From Microbacterium dextranolyticum (lineage in GTDB: Bacteria; Actinomycetota; Actinomycetes; Actinomycetales; Microbacteriaceae), in contig NZ_JAFBBR010000001.1 of assembly GCF_016907295.1 (NCBI RefSeq), positions 992,001-1,056,000 of the forward strand: DNA of 64,000 bases, given 5' to 3'. Of the stretch, positions 10,462 through 19,575 are shown piece by piece; the first letter of the stretch is position 1, and each line of letters starts with the position of its first letter. A program made the translations under genes and the position numbers. Below the pieces are notes generated by a model. The model was not told the DNA's origin and searched no databases. It worked only from the letters and a program-made list of their open reading frames with translations.

Positions 10462-10742
10462 CCATCCGCCCCCGGGTCGCTGAGAGATTCGCGGGGGTAC
10501 GGGGCGCTGGGACGCCCCGCACCGACGGACGGTCGCTGCTTGGGGCCGCGGCATCGTCCGTGGCGGCACCTTCCGATGCCGCCTTCCCGCCGGCCGACGT
10601 CGGAACAACGGCCTCATCCATGAGAGTGATGTGTCCGCAGATCATGACGCGAAACCGTCGGATTCCGCGCTCTACGTCGAACGACGGCCGAGCTGGGTCT
10701 ACGGCGCCGCTGCCGGGGGGTGGACCGTAGAATGAAGGCATC
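10462..10742. other. Intergenic region between divergent genes
   Basis: 281 bp. It holds a -10 candidate TAGAAT at 10728-10733, 9 nt before the miaB ATG. No convincing coding sequence or operator was seen in the rest. Confidence 0.4.
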
Positions 10743-12293
10743 ATGACCTCGCCGTCCGCCACTCCCACGCTGATCGCGCCCTCGGACGCCGCCGTCGCCG
10801 CTGACGGTCGCGTGCGCACCTATGAGGTGCGCACCTTCGGCTGCCAGATGAACGTCCACGACTCCGAGCGCCTCTCCGGCTCGCTCGAGTCCGCCGGCTA
10901 CGTACGCGCCGCCGCCGGCGACGAAGCCGACGTGGTCGTCATCAACACCTGCGCCGTGCGCGACAACGCGGCCGGCAAGCTCTACGGCACGCTCGGGCAT
11001 CTGAAGAGCCGCAAGGACAAGCACGAGGGTATGCAGATCGCCGTGGGCGGCTGCATGGCGCAGATGGACAAGGATGCCGTGCAGGCGAAGGCGCCGTGGG
11101 TCGACGTCGTCTTCGGCACGCACAACATGGGATCGTTGCCGAGTCTGCTCGAGCGGGCCCGCCACAACGGCGACGCCGAGCTGGAGATTCTCGAATCCCT
11201 CGAGGTGTTCCCCTCGACGCTCCCGACCAAGCGCGACTCGGTCTACAGCGGATGGGTGTCGATCTCGGTCGGCTGCAACAACACCTGCACGTTCTGCATC
11301 GTCCCGCATCTGCGCGGCAAGGAGAAGGACCGCCGCCCCGGCGACATCCTGAACGAGATCCGCCTGCTCGTCGACGACGGGGCGATCGAGGTGACCCTGC
11401 TCGGCCAGAACGTCAACAGCTACGGGGTCGAATTCGGCGACCGCCAGGCCTTCGGCAAGCTGCTGCGCGCGGCGGGGGAGATCCCCGGGCTCGAGCGCAT
11501 CCGCTTCACCAGCCCGCATCCGGCCGCCTTCACCGACGACGTCATCGACGCGATGGCCGACACTGCGCAGGTCATGCCGCAGTTGCACATGCCACTGCAG
11601 TCGGGTTCGGACCGCATCCTCAAGGCGATGCGGCGCTCATATCGCGGCGACAGGTTCCTGGGCATCCTCGACCGGGTCCGCGATCGCATCCCGCACGCCG
11701 CGATCTCCACCGACATCATCGTCGGCTTCCCCGGTGAGACCGACGCCGACTTCGACGACACGATGCGCGTCGTGGAACAGGCCCGCTTCGCGAGCGCGTT
11801 CACCTTCCAGTACTCCATCCGCGAGGGCACACCTGCCTCGACCATGCCCGATCAGGTTCCCAAGGACGTCGTCCAGGAGCGTTACGAGCGCCTCGTCGCC
11901 CTCCAGGACCGCATCAGCCTGGAGGAGAACCAGAAGCTGGTCGGACGCGAGTTGCAGGTGCTCGTCTCGACCGGCGAGGGCAAGAAGGATGCCGAGACGC
12001 ACCGCCTCACCGGGCGCGCCGAAGACAACCGCCTGGTTCATTTCGAACTGCCCGCCGGCTCCGAGATGCCGCGCCCCGGCGACGTCGTGACGGTCTCCGT
12101 CACGCACGCTGCGCCTTTCCACCTGCTCGCCGACAGCGTCGACGGCGCTGCGCTGCGAGTGCGCCGCACGCGCGCCGGTGACGCGTGGGATCGCACGCAG
12201 GCCGAGTCGTGCGGCGTGCCGTCCGTACCCCCCGCCGACGGCGCGGCCCGCAGCGTCGGCCTCGGCATCCCCACCCTGCGTCTGAACGCCTGA
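10743..12293 (+). CDS. miaB: tRNA-2-methylthio-N6-dimethylallyladenosine synthase MiaB
   Basis: Radical-SAM methylthiotransferase that adds the ms2 group to i6A37 of tRNAs. The N-terminal UPF0004 domain has its three cluster cysteines (FGC at residue 34, NTC near 70, GGC near 104). The radical-SAM motif CxxxCxxC (CNNTCTFC) starts at Cys178. The TRAM RNA-binding domain follows near residues 390-460, then a short extra tail. It precedes miaA, which supplies its substrate modification. Confidence 0.97.
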   Translation: MTSPSATPTLIAPSDAAVAADGRVRTYEVRTFGCQMNVHDSERLSGSLESAGYVRAAAGDEADVVVINTCAVRDNAAGKLYGTLGHLKSRKDKHEGMQIAVGGCMAQMDKDAVQAKAPWVDVVFGTHNMGSLPSLLERARHNGDAELEILESLEVFPSTLPTKRDSVYSGWVSISVGCNNTCTFCIVPHLRGKEKDRRPGDILNEIRLLVDDGAIEVTLLGQNVNSYGVEFGDRQAFGKLLRAAGEIPGLERIRFTSPHPAAFTDDVIDAMADTAQVMPQLHMPLQSGSDRILKAMRRSYRGDRFLGILDRVRDRIPHAAISTDIIVGFPGETDADFDDTMRVVEQARFASAFTFQYSIREGTPASTMPDQVPKDVVQERYERLVALQDRISLEENQKLVGRELQVLVSTGEGKKDAETHRLTGRAEDNRLVHFELPAGSEMPRPGDVVTVSVTHAAPFHLLADSVDGAALRVRRTRAGDAWDRTQAESCGVPSVPPADGAARSVGLGIPTLRLNA

Positions 12294-12308
12294 GCGCGCC
12301 GCGCGCTC
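12292..12308 (+). terminator. Short GC hairpin after miaB
   Basis: GAGCGCG and CGCGCTC form a 7-bp stem with a 3-nt loop that starts within the miaB stop codon. There is no T-run, so it may only attenuate read-through into miaA. Confidence 0.3.
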
Positions 12309-12330
12309 CCGTCTCTCCGGCCCGCTCCGT

Positions 12331-13281
12331 ATGGCACCGTCGCAGGTCCGCGATCCGCGGCGGCCCGGCTCGGGACGCCTCTGGGCGGTCGTCGGCGCCA
12401 CCGGCACCGGCAAGACCGATCTTTCCTTGCGCCTCGCCGAGGCGGTGATCTCCCGTGGGCGCGGCGCCGAGATCGTCAACGCCGATGCCATGCAGCTGTA
12501 CCGGGGCATGGACATCGGCACGGCGAAGCTCCCCGAGGCCGAGCGCCGCGGCATCCCGCACCATCTCTTCGACGTCCTCGAGGTGACGGATGAGGCCGCC
12601 GTCGCGGCATACCAGGACGCCGCCCGTGCGGCGATCACGGATGTCTTCGACCGCGGCGCGGACGCCATCGTGGTCGGGGGGTCGGGGCTGTACGTATCGA
12701 GCATCGTCCACGATTTCCGCTTTCCACCGCGCGACGAGGCCTTGCGCGCCGACCTCGAAGCCGAGCTCGAACGCGACGGCGCAGCCGCCCTGTACGCCCG
12801 GCTGCGGTCGCTCGATCCGGCGACGGCGGAGCGGGTCGATCCCCGCAATGCCCGTCGCCTCATCCGGGCGCTCGAGGTGCTGGGCCAGGGGGCGCACACG
12901 CACGGCGCGGTGCTCCCCGCGGCACCGGCGCTGTGGCATGAGTCCACGACCCTTCTCGGCGTCGATGTGCCGCGCACGGACCTCGTCGAGCGTCTCGACC
13001 GCCGGGTCGAGGGGATGTGGACGGCGGGGCTCCTGGACGAGGTGGCGGGGCTGCGCGAGCGGGGCCTGGAGCGCGGAGCCACGGCATCCCGCGCGATCGG
13101 GTACGCCCAGGCGCTCGCACAGCTGACCGGGTCGCTCGACGAGGGTGAGGCGATCGCGCAGACGCAGGCACTCACGCGCCGTTACGCGCGCCGCCAGGTC
13201 TCGTGGTTCCGTCGCTACGACGACCTGCGCTGGGTCGCCCCCGACGTCGACGCCGGGGCACTGGTCGACGCGGCGGTGTGA
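12331..13281 (+). CDS. miaA: tRNA dimethylallyltransferase MiaA
   Basis: Transfers dimethylallyl from DMAPP to N6 of A37 in tRNAs that read UNN codons, the step before MiaB. P-loop GATGTGKT is at residues 22-29, followed by [18 protein letters not shown] and the GGSGLY motif near 115. The 316-residue length is normal. ATG 12331 is the only sensible start in frame, although no SD is evident. It lies 37 nt after miaB. Confidence 0.95.
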   Translation: MAPSQVRDPRRPGSGRLWAVVGATGTGKTDLSLRLAEAVISRGRGAEIVNADAMQLYRGMDIGTAKLPEAERRGIPHHLFDVLEVTDEAAVAAYQDAARAAITDVFDRGADAIVVGGSGLYVSSIVHDFRFPPRDEALRADLEAELERDGAAALYARLRSLDPATAERVDPRNARRLIRALEVLGQGAHTHGAVLPAAPALWHESTTLLGVDVPRTDLVERLDRRVEGMWTAGLLDEVAGLRERGLERGATASRAIGYAQALAQLTGSLDEGEAIAQTQALTRRYARRQVSWFRRYDDLRWVAPDVDAGALVDAAV

Positions 13282-13326
13282 TCCGCGCGTGTTCGATGCG
13301 GCAGGCACCGCGAGAGGGCGCGACCG

Positions 13327-13332
13327 TAGACT
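13327..13332 (+). promoter_or_regulatory. -10 box of dapF, leaderless
   Basis: TAGACT ends 6 nt before the dapF ATG, with no SD between. Confidence 0.55.
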
Positions 13333-13338
13333 GAGCGC

Positions 13339-14205
13339 ATGGCACAGACGGTCGCGTTCACGAAGGGGCACGGTACGGGCAACGACTTCGTGATCGTCGC
13401 CGACCCCGAGGGGTCCCTCGCCCTGTCCGACGATCAGGTCGCGGCGCTGTGCGATCGCAGATTCGGCATCGGCGCCGACGGCATCCTGCGCGTCGTGCGC
13501 TCCGCGGCGATCGCGGAGGGGGCCGCGACGAGCGACGCGGAGTGGTTCATGGACTACCGCAATGCCGACGGCTCCGCCGCCGAGATGTGCGGCAACGGCA
13601 CCCGCGTGTTCGCGAAGTACCTCGTCGACACGGGCCTCGCGACGATCGACGACGCGCCGCTGCGCATCGGCACCCGCGCCGGCGTCAAGACGCTCACCCG
13701 CAGCGAACTCGGGTTCGAAGTCGACCTCGGGCCGTTCACGATCGACGAATCGGATGTGGTGATCCGTGCGCGCGGACTGGACGTGCCCCGGCCCGGTGTC
13801 GGCATCGACGTCGGAAACCCGCACGTCGTCGTGGCGCTCGGATCCACCGCAGAGCTCGACGAGCTCGACCTCACGGCGCAGCCGGTGCTGACCCCGGCGC
13901 CCCCGCACGGGGCGAACGTCGAGTTCGTCGTGCCCGCCGACCCGCTCGTGCGCGGCGGCGTCGGCGCGATCCGGATGCGTGTGTTCGAGCGGGGCGTCGG
14001 CGAGACCCTGTCGTGCGGCACCGGTGTGGCGGCTTCCGCACTCGCGGTGCGCCACTGGGCGGGGCCGGCGGCTCCGGACGCCTGGACCGTCGATGTGCCC
14101 GGCGGCACCCTCGGCGTCCGCGTGGTCCCGCATGCGGACGGACCGCACGTGCTGCTCTCGGGGCCGGCCGCCCTCGTGTTCTCGGGCGAGGTCGCGCTGG
14201 CCTGA
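13339..14205 (+). CDS. dapF: Diaminopimelate epimerase
   Basis: Interconverts LL- and meso-diaminopimelate for lysine and peptidoglycan synthesis. The two catalytic cysteines are Cys84 (in [10 protein letters not shown]) and Cys226 (in [10 protein letters not shown]), acting as the thiol/thiolate pair. [10 protein letters not shown] at residues 9-18 is the N-terminal substrate loop. 288 residues, normal length. The gene has its own promoter and faces the convergent dyp gene. Confidence 0.97.
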   Translation: MAQTVAFTKGHGTGNDFVIVADPEGSLALSDDQVAALCDRRFGIGADGILRVVRSAAIAEGAATSDAEWFMDYRNADGSAAEMCGNGTRVFAKYLVDTGLATIDDAPLRIGTRAGVKTLTRSELGFEVDLGPFTIDESDVVIRARGLDVPRPGVGIDVGNPHVVVALGSTAELDELDLTAQPVLTPAPPHGANVEFVVPADPLVRGGVGAIRMRVFERGVGETLSCGTGVAASALAVRHWAGPAAPDAWTVDVPGGTLGVRVVPHADGPHVLLSGPAALVFSGEVALA

Positions 14206-14236
14206 CGCGGCATCCGGGGCCTGCCGCCGCGGCGAC

Positions 14237-15202
14237 TCAGTCTCCGAGGCCGGCCAGCAGCTCCGCGGGCGGAACGAAGTAGACGCCGCCGGTGAGCGCC
14301 GTCGAGGCATCCAGCAGCCGATCGTGCTTTCCGGGCGGATCGCCGATGAACATGCGCTCGAGCATCTTCTCGATGACCCACAGCCGTCGCGTGTAGCCGA
14401 TGAAGTACGTGCCGAACTCTCCGCGTCCGGGTGAACCGAACGGCATGTTGTCGCGCAGGATGTCGTGCTCGACCCCGTCGTCGTCGACGATCGTGGCGAG
14501 CGTCTTGTGCGCCTTCTGGTCGGGCGCGGCCGCGTCGTCGAGTTCGACATTGTCGCTCTTGGTGCGCCCGATCACCGCTTCCTGCTGCTCGGCGGTGAGC
14601 GCCGTCCAGGCATCCATCCGATGCACGTACTTCTGCACGACCAGGTAGCTGCCGCCTTCTGCGGCGGGGTCTTCCGTGCCGACGATGGTGGATGCCGGGA
14701 GCGCGGCACCCACCGGGTTCGCCGTTCCGTCGACGAAGCCCAGGAGGTCGCGGGCGTCGAAGTAGCGGAAGCCGATCGTCTCGTCGACGACGCGCACGCT
14801 GTCGCCGAAGCGGTCGAGGAGTTGGCGCTCCAACTCGAAGCACAGGTCTCGCCGATTCGCGCGGAGGTGGAGCTGCACGTCGCCCTCGGTCGCCGGCGCC
14901 GTGTGCACCGCGCCGCGCACGTCGCGGAAGGGGTGCAGCTCGGCGGGGCGAGGAGCGCCGGTGACGGCATCCCACATGTCGCTTCCGATCCCCACGGTGC
15001 ACGCGAGGGCGGCGGACAGGTCGCGGAAGGCGACGTTCTTCGTGATGTCCTCGACGCTGGAGAGCACGTCTCGGACGGTCGCGACGGCGTTTTGGGCGTC
15101 GGTCAGGGCGAGAGTGAGGAGCACAGCCGACGACGTCAGCGGGGCATCCACACGCTGCGGTTCGATCGGCACGCGGCGCTGGGCCGACCCGGCGTCACTC
15201 AC
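14237..15202 (-). CDS. DyP-type haem peroxidase, class B
   Basis: Haem peroxidase of the dye-decolourising family. GFVDG at residues 155-159 holds the catalytic Asp158. His232 (AHKTL) is the predicted proximal haem ligand and Arg250 (ILRDNMPFG) the distal arginine, with spacings that match class B enzymes. No Tat or Sec signal is visible, and the C-terminus lacks a recognisable encapsulin-targeting peptide, so a cytoplasmic location is inferred. GTG 15202 overlaps the upstream methyltransferase stop by 8 bp. Confidence 0.92.
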   Translation of the reverse strand: MSDAGSAQRRVPIEPQRVDAPLTSSAVLLTLALTDAQNAVATVRDVLSSVEDITKNVAFRDLSAALACTVGIGSDMWDAVTGAPRPAELHPFRDVRGAVHTAPATEGDVQLHLRANRRDLCFELERQLLDRFGDSVRVVDETIGFRYFDARDLLGFVDGTANPVGAALPASTIVGTEDPAAEGGSYLVVQKYVHRMDAWTALTAEQQEAVIGRTKSDNVELDDAAAPDQKAHKTLATIVDDDGVEHDILRDNMPFGSPGRGEFGTYFIGYTRRLWVIEKMLERMFIGDPPGKHDRLLDASTALTGGVYFVPPAELLAGLGD

Positions 15203-15842
15203 CGATGATCTCGATGGGGCTCGTCGCGGGGCTGCCGTGGCGACGCACCTTGAGCACGCGGAACCCGCGGCCGGTCGCGGCCCGGGTCACGGTGTAGCCC
15301 GGGTGGAACGTCGCCGCCAGCCACCGCTGCAGCGAATCCGAACCGAGGTTGCGCTGGACGACGAGCCACGCATCGCTGCGCTCGTCGAGCCGCGGCAGCC
15401 ACCGCTCCAGCAGGCCGTGCAGTTCGTTCTTGCCCACACGGATGGGTGGATTCGACCGGATCGATCGGAACGTCACGTCGCCCGGCACCTCATCCGGCAG
15501 GACCGCGGTGATGTTGTCGAGCCCCCATTCGGCGGCGTTGCGGCGCACCAGGTCGAGGGCGCGTTCGTTGACGTCCACCGCCCAGATCTGCGCGTGCGGC
15601 GCGGCGACGGCGAGGCTCAGCGCGATCGGACCCCAGCCGCACCCGAGATCGAGCAGGTGCCCTCCGGGTGGGGGAGGCGGGGTGCTGGCGAGGAGCACTC
15701 CGGTGCCACCGTCGACGTGATCGGGACTGAAGACCCCGCCAGCGGTGGTGACTTCGCCGGTGCGGCCCGAGAGGGTGACGCGGATGCGGCGGAGGTGCTC
15801 GGCGCTGGACGGAGACGCACTGAAGTAGTGGTCGCTCCCCAT
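15195..15842 (-). CDS. Class I SAM methyltransferase, RsmC/RlmG-like
   Basis: A 215-residue SAM-dependent methyltransferase of the small-domain RsmC type. Motif I LLDLGCGWGPIAL is near residue 70, acidic motif II WAVDVNERALDL follows, and the catalytic NPPI is in the SNPPIRVGK segment. NPPI-type enzymes methylate exocyclic amines, and RsmC relatives modify guanine in rRNA; the exact target is not shown. ATG 15842 is chosen over an upstream start because a -10 box lies 6 nt ahead of it. Confidence 0.85.
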   Translation of the reverse strand: MGSDHYFSASPSSAEHLRRIRVTLSGRTGEVTTAGGVFSPDHVDGGTGVLLASTPPPPPGGHLLDLGCGWGPIALSLAVAAPHAQIWAVDVNERALDLVRRNAAEWGLDNITAVLPDEVPGDVTFRSIRSNPPIRVGKNELHGLLERWLPRLDERSDAWLVVQRNLGSDSLQRWLAATFHPGYTVTRAATGRGFRVLKVRRHGSPATSPIEIIGE

Positions 15843-15848
15843 CCTGCG

Positions 15849-15854
15849 AGCGTA
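15849..15854 (-). promoter_or_regulatory. -10 box of the RsmC-like gene, leaderless
   Basis: TACGCT on the reverse strand ends 6 nt before the ATG at 15842. Confidence 0.45.
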
Positions 15855-15881
15855 CCCGAGCCGCACCCGCTCTCGTGCCGC

Positions 15882-15887
15882 TAAACT
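15882..15887 (+). promoter_or_regulatory. -10 box of hflX
   Basis: TAAACT lies 26 nt before the hflX ATG, leaving room for a short leader with SD AGAAGGAA. It diverges from the methyltransferase promoter. Confidence 0.4.
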
Positions 15888-15913
15888 ACAAGGCTCAGCA
15901 CGAGAAGGAACGA

Positions 15914-17473
15914 ATGACAGACACCACCGGCCTCACCGGCAGCAACGGCCCCGTGGACACCGACGTCCCCGAGCACACGGCGCTCGGCGCCGACCCGATC
16001 GATCCGGTCGACCGGGTTCTCGCCCGCGCCGAATCCCGGTCGGGGGTGCGGGTGTTCGGCGCCGCACAGGCGCTGCAGGATGCCGACACCGTCTCGTACG
16101 GCGACACCGACGGAGATCAGTGGGATCGAGAGGAGCGCGCGGCGTTGCGCCGTGTGCCGGGGCTTTCCACCGAACTCGAGGACGTCACCGAGGTCGAGTA
16201 CCGGCAGCTGCGCCTCGAGAACGTCGTCCTCGTCGGCGTCTATCCGCAGGGCTCGCACGAGGATGCCGAGAATTCGCTGCGCGAACTCGCCGCGCTCGCC
16301 GAGACGGCCGGAGCGGTCGTTCTCGACGGTGTCCTCCAGCGCCGCCCGCATCCCGATCCCGCCACCTACATCGGCCGGGGCAAGGCCGCCGAGCTGCGGG
16401 ACCTCGTCGCCGCGGTCGGAGCCGACACCGTGATCGCCGACACCGAGCTCGCGCCGAGCCAGCGGCGTGCGCTGGAGGACGTCGTGAAGGTCAAGGTCAT
16501 CGACCGGACGACCGTCATCCTCGACATCTTCAGCCAGCACGCCAAGAGCCGCGAGGGCAAGGCGCAGGTCGAGCTCGCCCAACTCGAGTACCTGTTGCCG
16601 CGTCTGCGTGGCTGGGGTGACTCGATGAGCCGTCAGGCCGGTGGGCAGGTCGGCGCGGGAGGAGCGGGCATGGGCTCGCGCGGACCGGGTGAGACGAAGA
16701 TCGAGCTCGACCGTCGTCGCATCCGCACGAAGATGGCGCAGCTGCGTCGTCAGCTGCGCGACTTCGCTCCCGCGCGCGAGGCCAAGCGCGCCGAGCGTCG
16801 CCGCCACACGATCCCCGCCGTCGCGATCGCCGGGTACACGAATGCCGGCAAGTCGAGCCTGCTGAATCGCCTGACCCGCGCCGGTGTGCTCGTCGAGAAC
16901 GCCCTGTTCGCCACGCTCGACACCTCGGTGCGGCGCTCCGAGACATCCGACGGCCGCATCTACACGCTCACCGACACGGTCGGCTTCGTGCGGAACCTCC
17001 CGCACCAGCTGGTCGAGGCGTTCCGCTCGACCCTCGAAGAGGTCGGCGATGCGGATGTCATCGTGCACGTCGTCGACGGGTCGCACCCCGACCCGGCGGC
17101 GCAGCTCGCGACGGTCCGCGACGTCATCGGGGACGTCGGGGCGCGGGACCTCCCCGAGATCGTCGTGTTCAACAAGGCCGACCTCCTCGACGACGACACG
17201 CGCCTCGTGCTCCGGGGGCTCGCGCCGAACGCGCAGTTCGTCTCGTCGCGCACCGGAGAGGGCATCGACGAGCTCCGCGAGACGATCGAGCGGACCCTTC
17301 CGCTGCCCGCGGTCGAGATCCGCGCCGTCGTGCCGTACGACCGTGGCGACCTCGTCTCCGCGGTGCACGAGCACGGGATCATCCTCAGCCAGGAGCACGG
17401 AGCCGACGGAACGGTGCTCCACGCCCACGTCCCCGCCATCCTCGGCGGACGCCTCGCGCCGTACGCCGTCTGA
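15914..17473 (+). CDS. hflX: GTPase HflX
   Basis: Ribosome-associated GTPase that splits or rescues stalled 70S ribosomes under stress. The N-terminal HflX domain (GKAAELRDLV, TELAPSQRRALED) is followed by a glycine-rich GGAGMGSRGPGETKIE linker. The GTPase domain has G1 GYTNAGKSSLLN, G3 DTVGF and G4 NKAD. ATG 15914 is preferred over an upstream frame start because AGAAGGAA precedes it. 519 residues; the first 70 are actinobacterial extension. Confidence 0.96.
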   Translation: MTDTTGLTGSNGPVDTDVPEHTALGADPIDPVDRVLARAESRSGVRVFGAAQALQDADTVSYGDTDGDQWDREERAALRRVPGLSTELEDVTEVEYRQLRLENVVLVGVYPQGSHEDAENSLRELAALAETAGAVVLDGVLQRRPHPDPATYIGRGKAAELRDLVAAVGADTVIADTELAPSQRRALEDVVKVKVIDRTTVILDIFSQHAKSREGKAQVELAQLEYLLPRLRGWGDSMSRQAGGQVGAGGAGMGSRGPGETKIELDRRRIRTKMAQLRRQLRDFAPAREAKRAERRRHTIPAVAIAGYTNAGKSSLLNRLTRAGVLVENALFATLDTSVRRSETSDGRIYTLTDTVGFVRNLPHQLVEAFRSTLEEVGDADVIVHVVDGSHPDPAAQLATVRDVIGDVGARDLPEIVVFNKADLLDDDTRLVLRGLAPNAQFVSSRTGEGIDELRETIERTLPLPAVEIRAVVPYDRGDLVSAVHEHGIILSQEHGADGTVLHAHVPAILGGRLAPYAV

Positions 17474-17505
17474 CGGGGCGGGCGGCGGTCGGCCCTCGCC
17501 GTGGC

Positions 17506-18447
17506 TCAGCCCAGCAGGGCGACGCCGAATCCGGCGACGACGGTGCGTACCTCGGCGAGGTACCGCTGGGCCTGATCGGTGAGGGGGATCGACGCGTGGT
17601 CGATCCATCCGATCTCGATGCGCTCGTCGACCTCGAGCGGGATCGCGACGATCTCGGGGTCGAGCTGGTCGCTGATGATGCCGGTCGAGATCGTGTAGCC
17701 GTTCAGACCGATCATGAGGTTGAAGATCGTCGCTCGGTCCGAGACGCGGATCTCCTGATCGCTCGACGAGGTGGAGAGGATCTCCTCGGCGAAGTAGAAC
17801 GCGTTGTTGGCACCCTGATCGAAGGTGAGTCGGGGCAGTCCCTCGAGGTCGGCGAGGGTCGCACGCTCGCGGGCGGCCAGGGGGTTTTTCCGTGAGACGA
17901 AGATGTGCGGTTCGGCGACGAAGAGCGGATGGAAGGACAGGGCGTTGTCGCGGAGCAGTCGGTCGATGACCTTGCGGTTGAAGTCGTTGCGGTAGAGGAT
18001 GCCGAGTTCGCTGCGGAGCGTGCGGACATCGTCGATGATGTCCCACGTGCGCGTCTCCCGCAGGGCGAACTCGTACTGCGCGGCGCCGCTGGCGCGGACC
18101 ATCCGCACGAACGCATCGACCGCGAACGAGTAGTGCTGCGTGGAGATCCCGAGCAGGCGCCGCGACGGCGGTCGGCCCAGATACCGCTGCTCGAGCAGCT
18201 CGACCTGCTCGAGCACCTGCCGTGCATACCCGAGGAACTCCGCCCCGTCGGCGGTCAGACCGACGCCCCGCGCGGAGCGGGTGAGCAGAGTCCGGCCCAC
18301 GCGCGACTCGAGCTCTTTCATCGCGGCCGACATGGTGGGCTGCGCGACGTACCGCAGATCGGCCGCGGCCGATATCGACCCCTCGGCGGCGACGTCGATG
18401 AAGTATCGCAGGTGCTGGAGCGTGAGTCCGCCGGATCCCTGAGCCAT
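17506..18447 (-). CDS. LysR-family transcriptional regulator, divergent from mesXD
   Basis: A 313-residue LTTR. The winged helix-turn-helix spans about residues 9-68 (LQHLRYFIDVAAEGSISAAA, then AQPTMSAAMKELESRVGRTL), followed by the co-inducer domain. The divergent arrangement with mesX and overlapping LTTR-like boxes in between suggest that it controls the methionine synthase genes and itself. The ligand is unknown; an intermediate of sulfur or methionine metabolism is a guess. TATAGT lies 8 nt before its ATG. Confidence 0.88.
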   Translation of the reverse strand: MAQGSGGLTLQHLRYFIDVAAEGSISAAADLRYVAQPTMSAAMKELESRVGRTLLTRSARGVGLTADGAEFLGYARQVLEQVELLEQRYLGRPPSRRLLGISTQHYSFAVDAFVRMVRASGAAQYEFALRETRTWDIIDDVRTLRSELGILYRNDFNRKVIDRLLRDNALSFHPLFVAEPHIFVSRKNPLAARERATLADLEGLPRLTFDQGANNAFYFAEEILSTSSSDQEIRVSDRATIFNLMIGLNGYTISTGIISDQLDPEIVAIPLEVDERIEIGWIDHASIPLTDQAQRYLAEVRTVVAGFGVALLG

Positions 18448-18472
18448 AGGCAGACACTATATGACGCCATAG
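18446..18472. promoter_or_regulatory. LysR-type operator cluster between lysR and mesX
   Basis: Three tetranucleotides form two overlapping inverted repeats: ATAG-N7-CTAT (18446-18460) and CTAT-N8-ATAG (18457-18472). They cover the lysR start codon and its -10 box TATAGT (18456-18461, reverse strand), as expected for autoregulated LTTRs. Confidence 0.5.
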
Positions 18473-18533
18473 TCCCGGCTGGTTACCCGATATCTCGATG
18501 GGGCCTGCACGATGGAAGAGGACTTTTTTGACC

Positions 18534-18551
18534 GAGGCCGCGCACGGCCTC
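18534..18551 (+). other. Hairpin in the mesX leader
   Basis: GAGGCCG and CGGCCTC pair around CGCA, 22 nt before the mesX ATG. It could affect translation of mesX. No riboswitch family is recognised. Confidence 0.3.
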
Positions 18552-18573
18552 CTGTTCACAGGACTGACCTCTC

Positions 18574-19575
18574 ATGACGGACGACTTCTCGTTCAGCATC
18601 GCCACCACCCGCTTCGACGAGGACTACACGCCTGCCGAGAGCTCGCGGATCACGACGAACTTCGCCAACCTCGCCCGGGGCGAGCATCGCCAGCAGAACC
18701 TCCGGAACGCCCTGACGATGATCGACCGCAGGTTCAACGATCTCGCGCAATGGGACAACCCCGCGGGCGATCGCTACACGCTCGAGCTCGACATCGTCTC
18801 GGTGCAGTTGCAGTTCGCCGCGGACGGCGCTGATCAGCGGTTCCCCCTGCTCGAAGTTCTCGACGTCCACATCCTGGACCGAGAGACCGGAGCACGGACC
18901 CACGGGATCGTCGGGAACAACTTCTCGTCCTACGTGCGCGACTACGACTTCAGCGTGCTGCTGCCCGAGGCGGCGGCCCGCGCGAAGGAGAGCGGCGGGC
19001 CCGCCGTTCCAGAGGACTTCGGTGAGCTGCACGGGCGGCTCTTCCGAGGCTTCCTCGATTCGGACGCCTACCGCGAGCGGTTCGGGCAGCCGCCCGTGAT
19101 CTGCATCAGCGTCTCGACGAGCAAGACGTATCGGCGCACCGACAACCACCACCCGATCCTCGGTGTCGAGTATCGCCAGGAGGCCTCGTCGTTGACCGAC
19201 GAGTACTTCGGCAGGATGGGCCTGCAGGTGCGCTACTTCATGCCGCGCGGAAGTGTCGCCCCGCTCGCGTTCTACTTCTCGGGCGATCTGCTCACCGACT
19301 ACACCGATCTGCAGCTCGCGGGCACGATCAGCGCGATGGAGAGCTTCCAGAAGATCTACCGACCCGAGATCTACAACGCCAACTCCGCAGCTCCGGCCGT
19401 GTACCGGCCGAGCCTGGAGGCGCAGGATTTCTCGCGCACGCAGATCGACTACGACCGCGTCGAGCGCAGCCAGCTCGCCCTGACACAGGGCCGGTACACC
19501 CAGGAGCACTTCATCGAGCCGCACCGCGACGTGCTCGAGCAGTGGGCCTTCGGCGTCGCGGCATCCGTCGCATGA
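18574..19575 (+). CDS. mesX: MesX, DUF1852 partner of methionine synthase MesD
   Basis: A 333-residue DUF1852 protein. Conserved stretches recognised are RITTNFANLARGEHRQQNLR near residue 26, VGNNFSSYVRDYDFSVLLPE near 110 and LQVRYFMPRGSVAPLAFYF near 213. In published work, DUF1852 proteins (MesX) are required together with MesD for folate-independent methionine synthesis that also needs oxygen. The stop overlaps the mesD ATG, so the two are co-translated. Its biochemical role, perhaps generating or delivering the methyl donor, is not established. Confidence 0.88.
   Translation: MTDDFSFSIATTRFDEDYTPAESSRITTNFANLARGEHRQQNLRNALTMIDRRFNDLAQWDNPAGDRYTLELDIVSVQLQFAADGADQRFPLLEVLDVHILDRETGARTHGIVGNNFSSYVRDYDFSVLLPEAAARAKESGGPAVPEDFGELHGRLFRGFLDSDAYRERFGQPPVICISVSTSKTYRRTDNHHPILGVEYRQEASSLTDEYFGRMGLQVRYFMPRGSVAPLAFYFSGDLLTDYTDLQLAGTISAMESFQKIYRPEIYNANSAAPAVYRPSLEAQDFSRTQIDYDRVERSQLALTQGRYTQEHFIEPHRDVLEQWAFGVAASVA

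Noticed and set aside
10391..10730. Short frames on both strands before miaB
   Set aside because: They overlap each other and the HA-domain gene, show low-complexity translations and lack start signals.
14237..14300. Possible encapsulin cargo peptide at the DyP C-terminus
   Set aside because: The tail ends in PPAELLAGLGD, which lacks the usual cargo-loading pattern, and no encapsulin gene is nearby.
17474..17505. Terminator between hflX and lysR
   Set aside because: Only short GC-rich pairings are possible in the 32-bp gap; no convincing stem.
18511..18577. 21-codon upstream frame whose stop overlaps the mesX start
   Set aside because: Poor codon usage, no SD or leaderless -10 box, and no enrichment in Met or Cys codons that would suggest attenuation.
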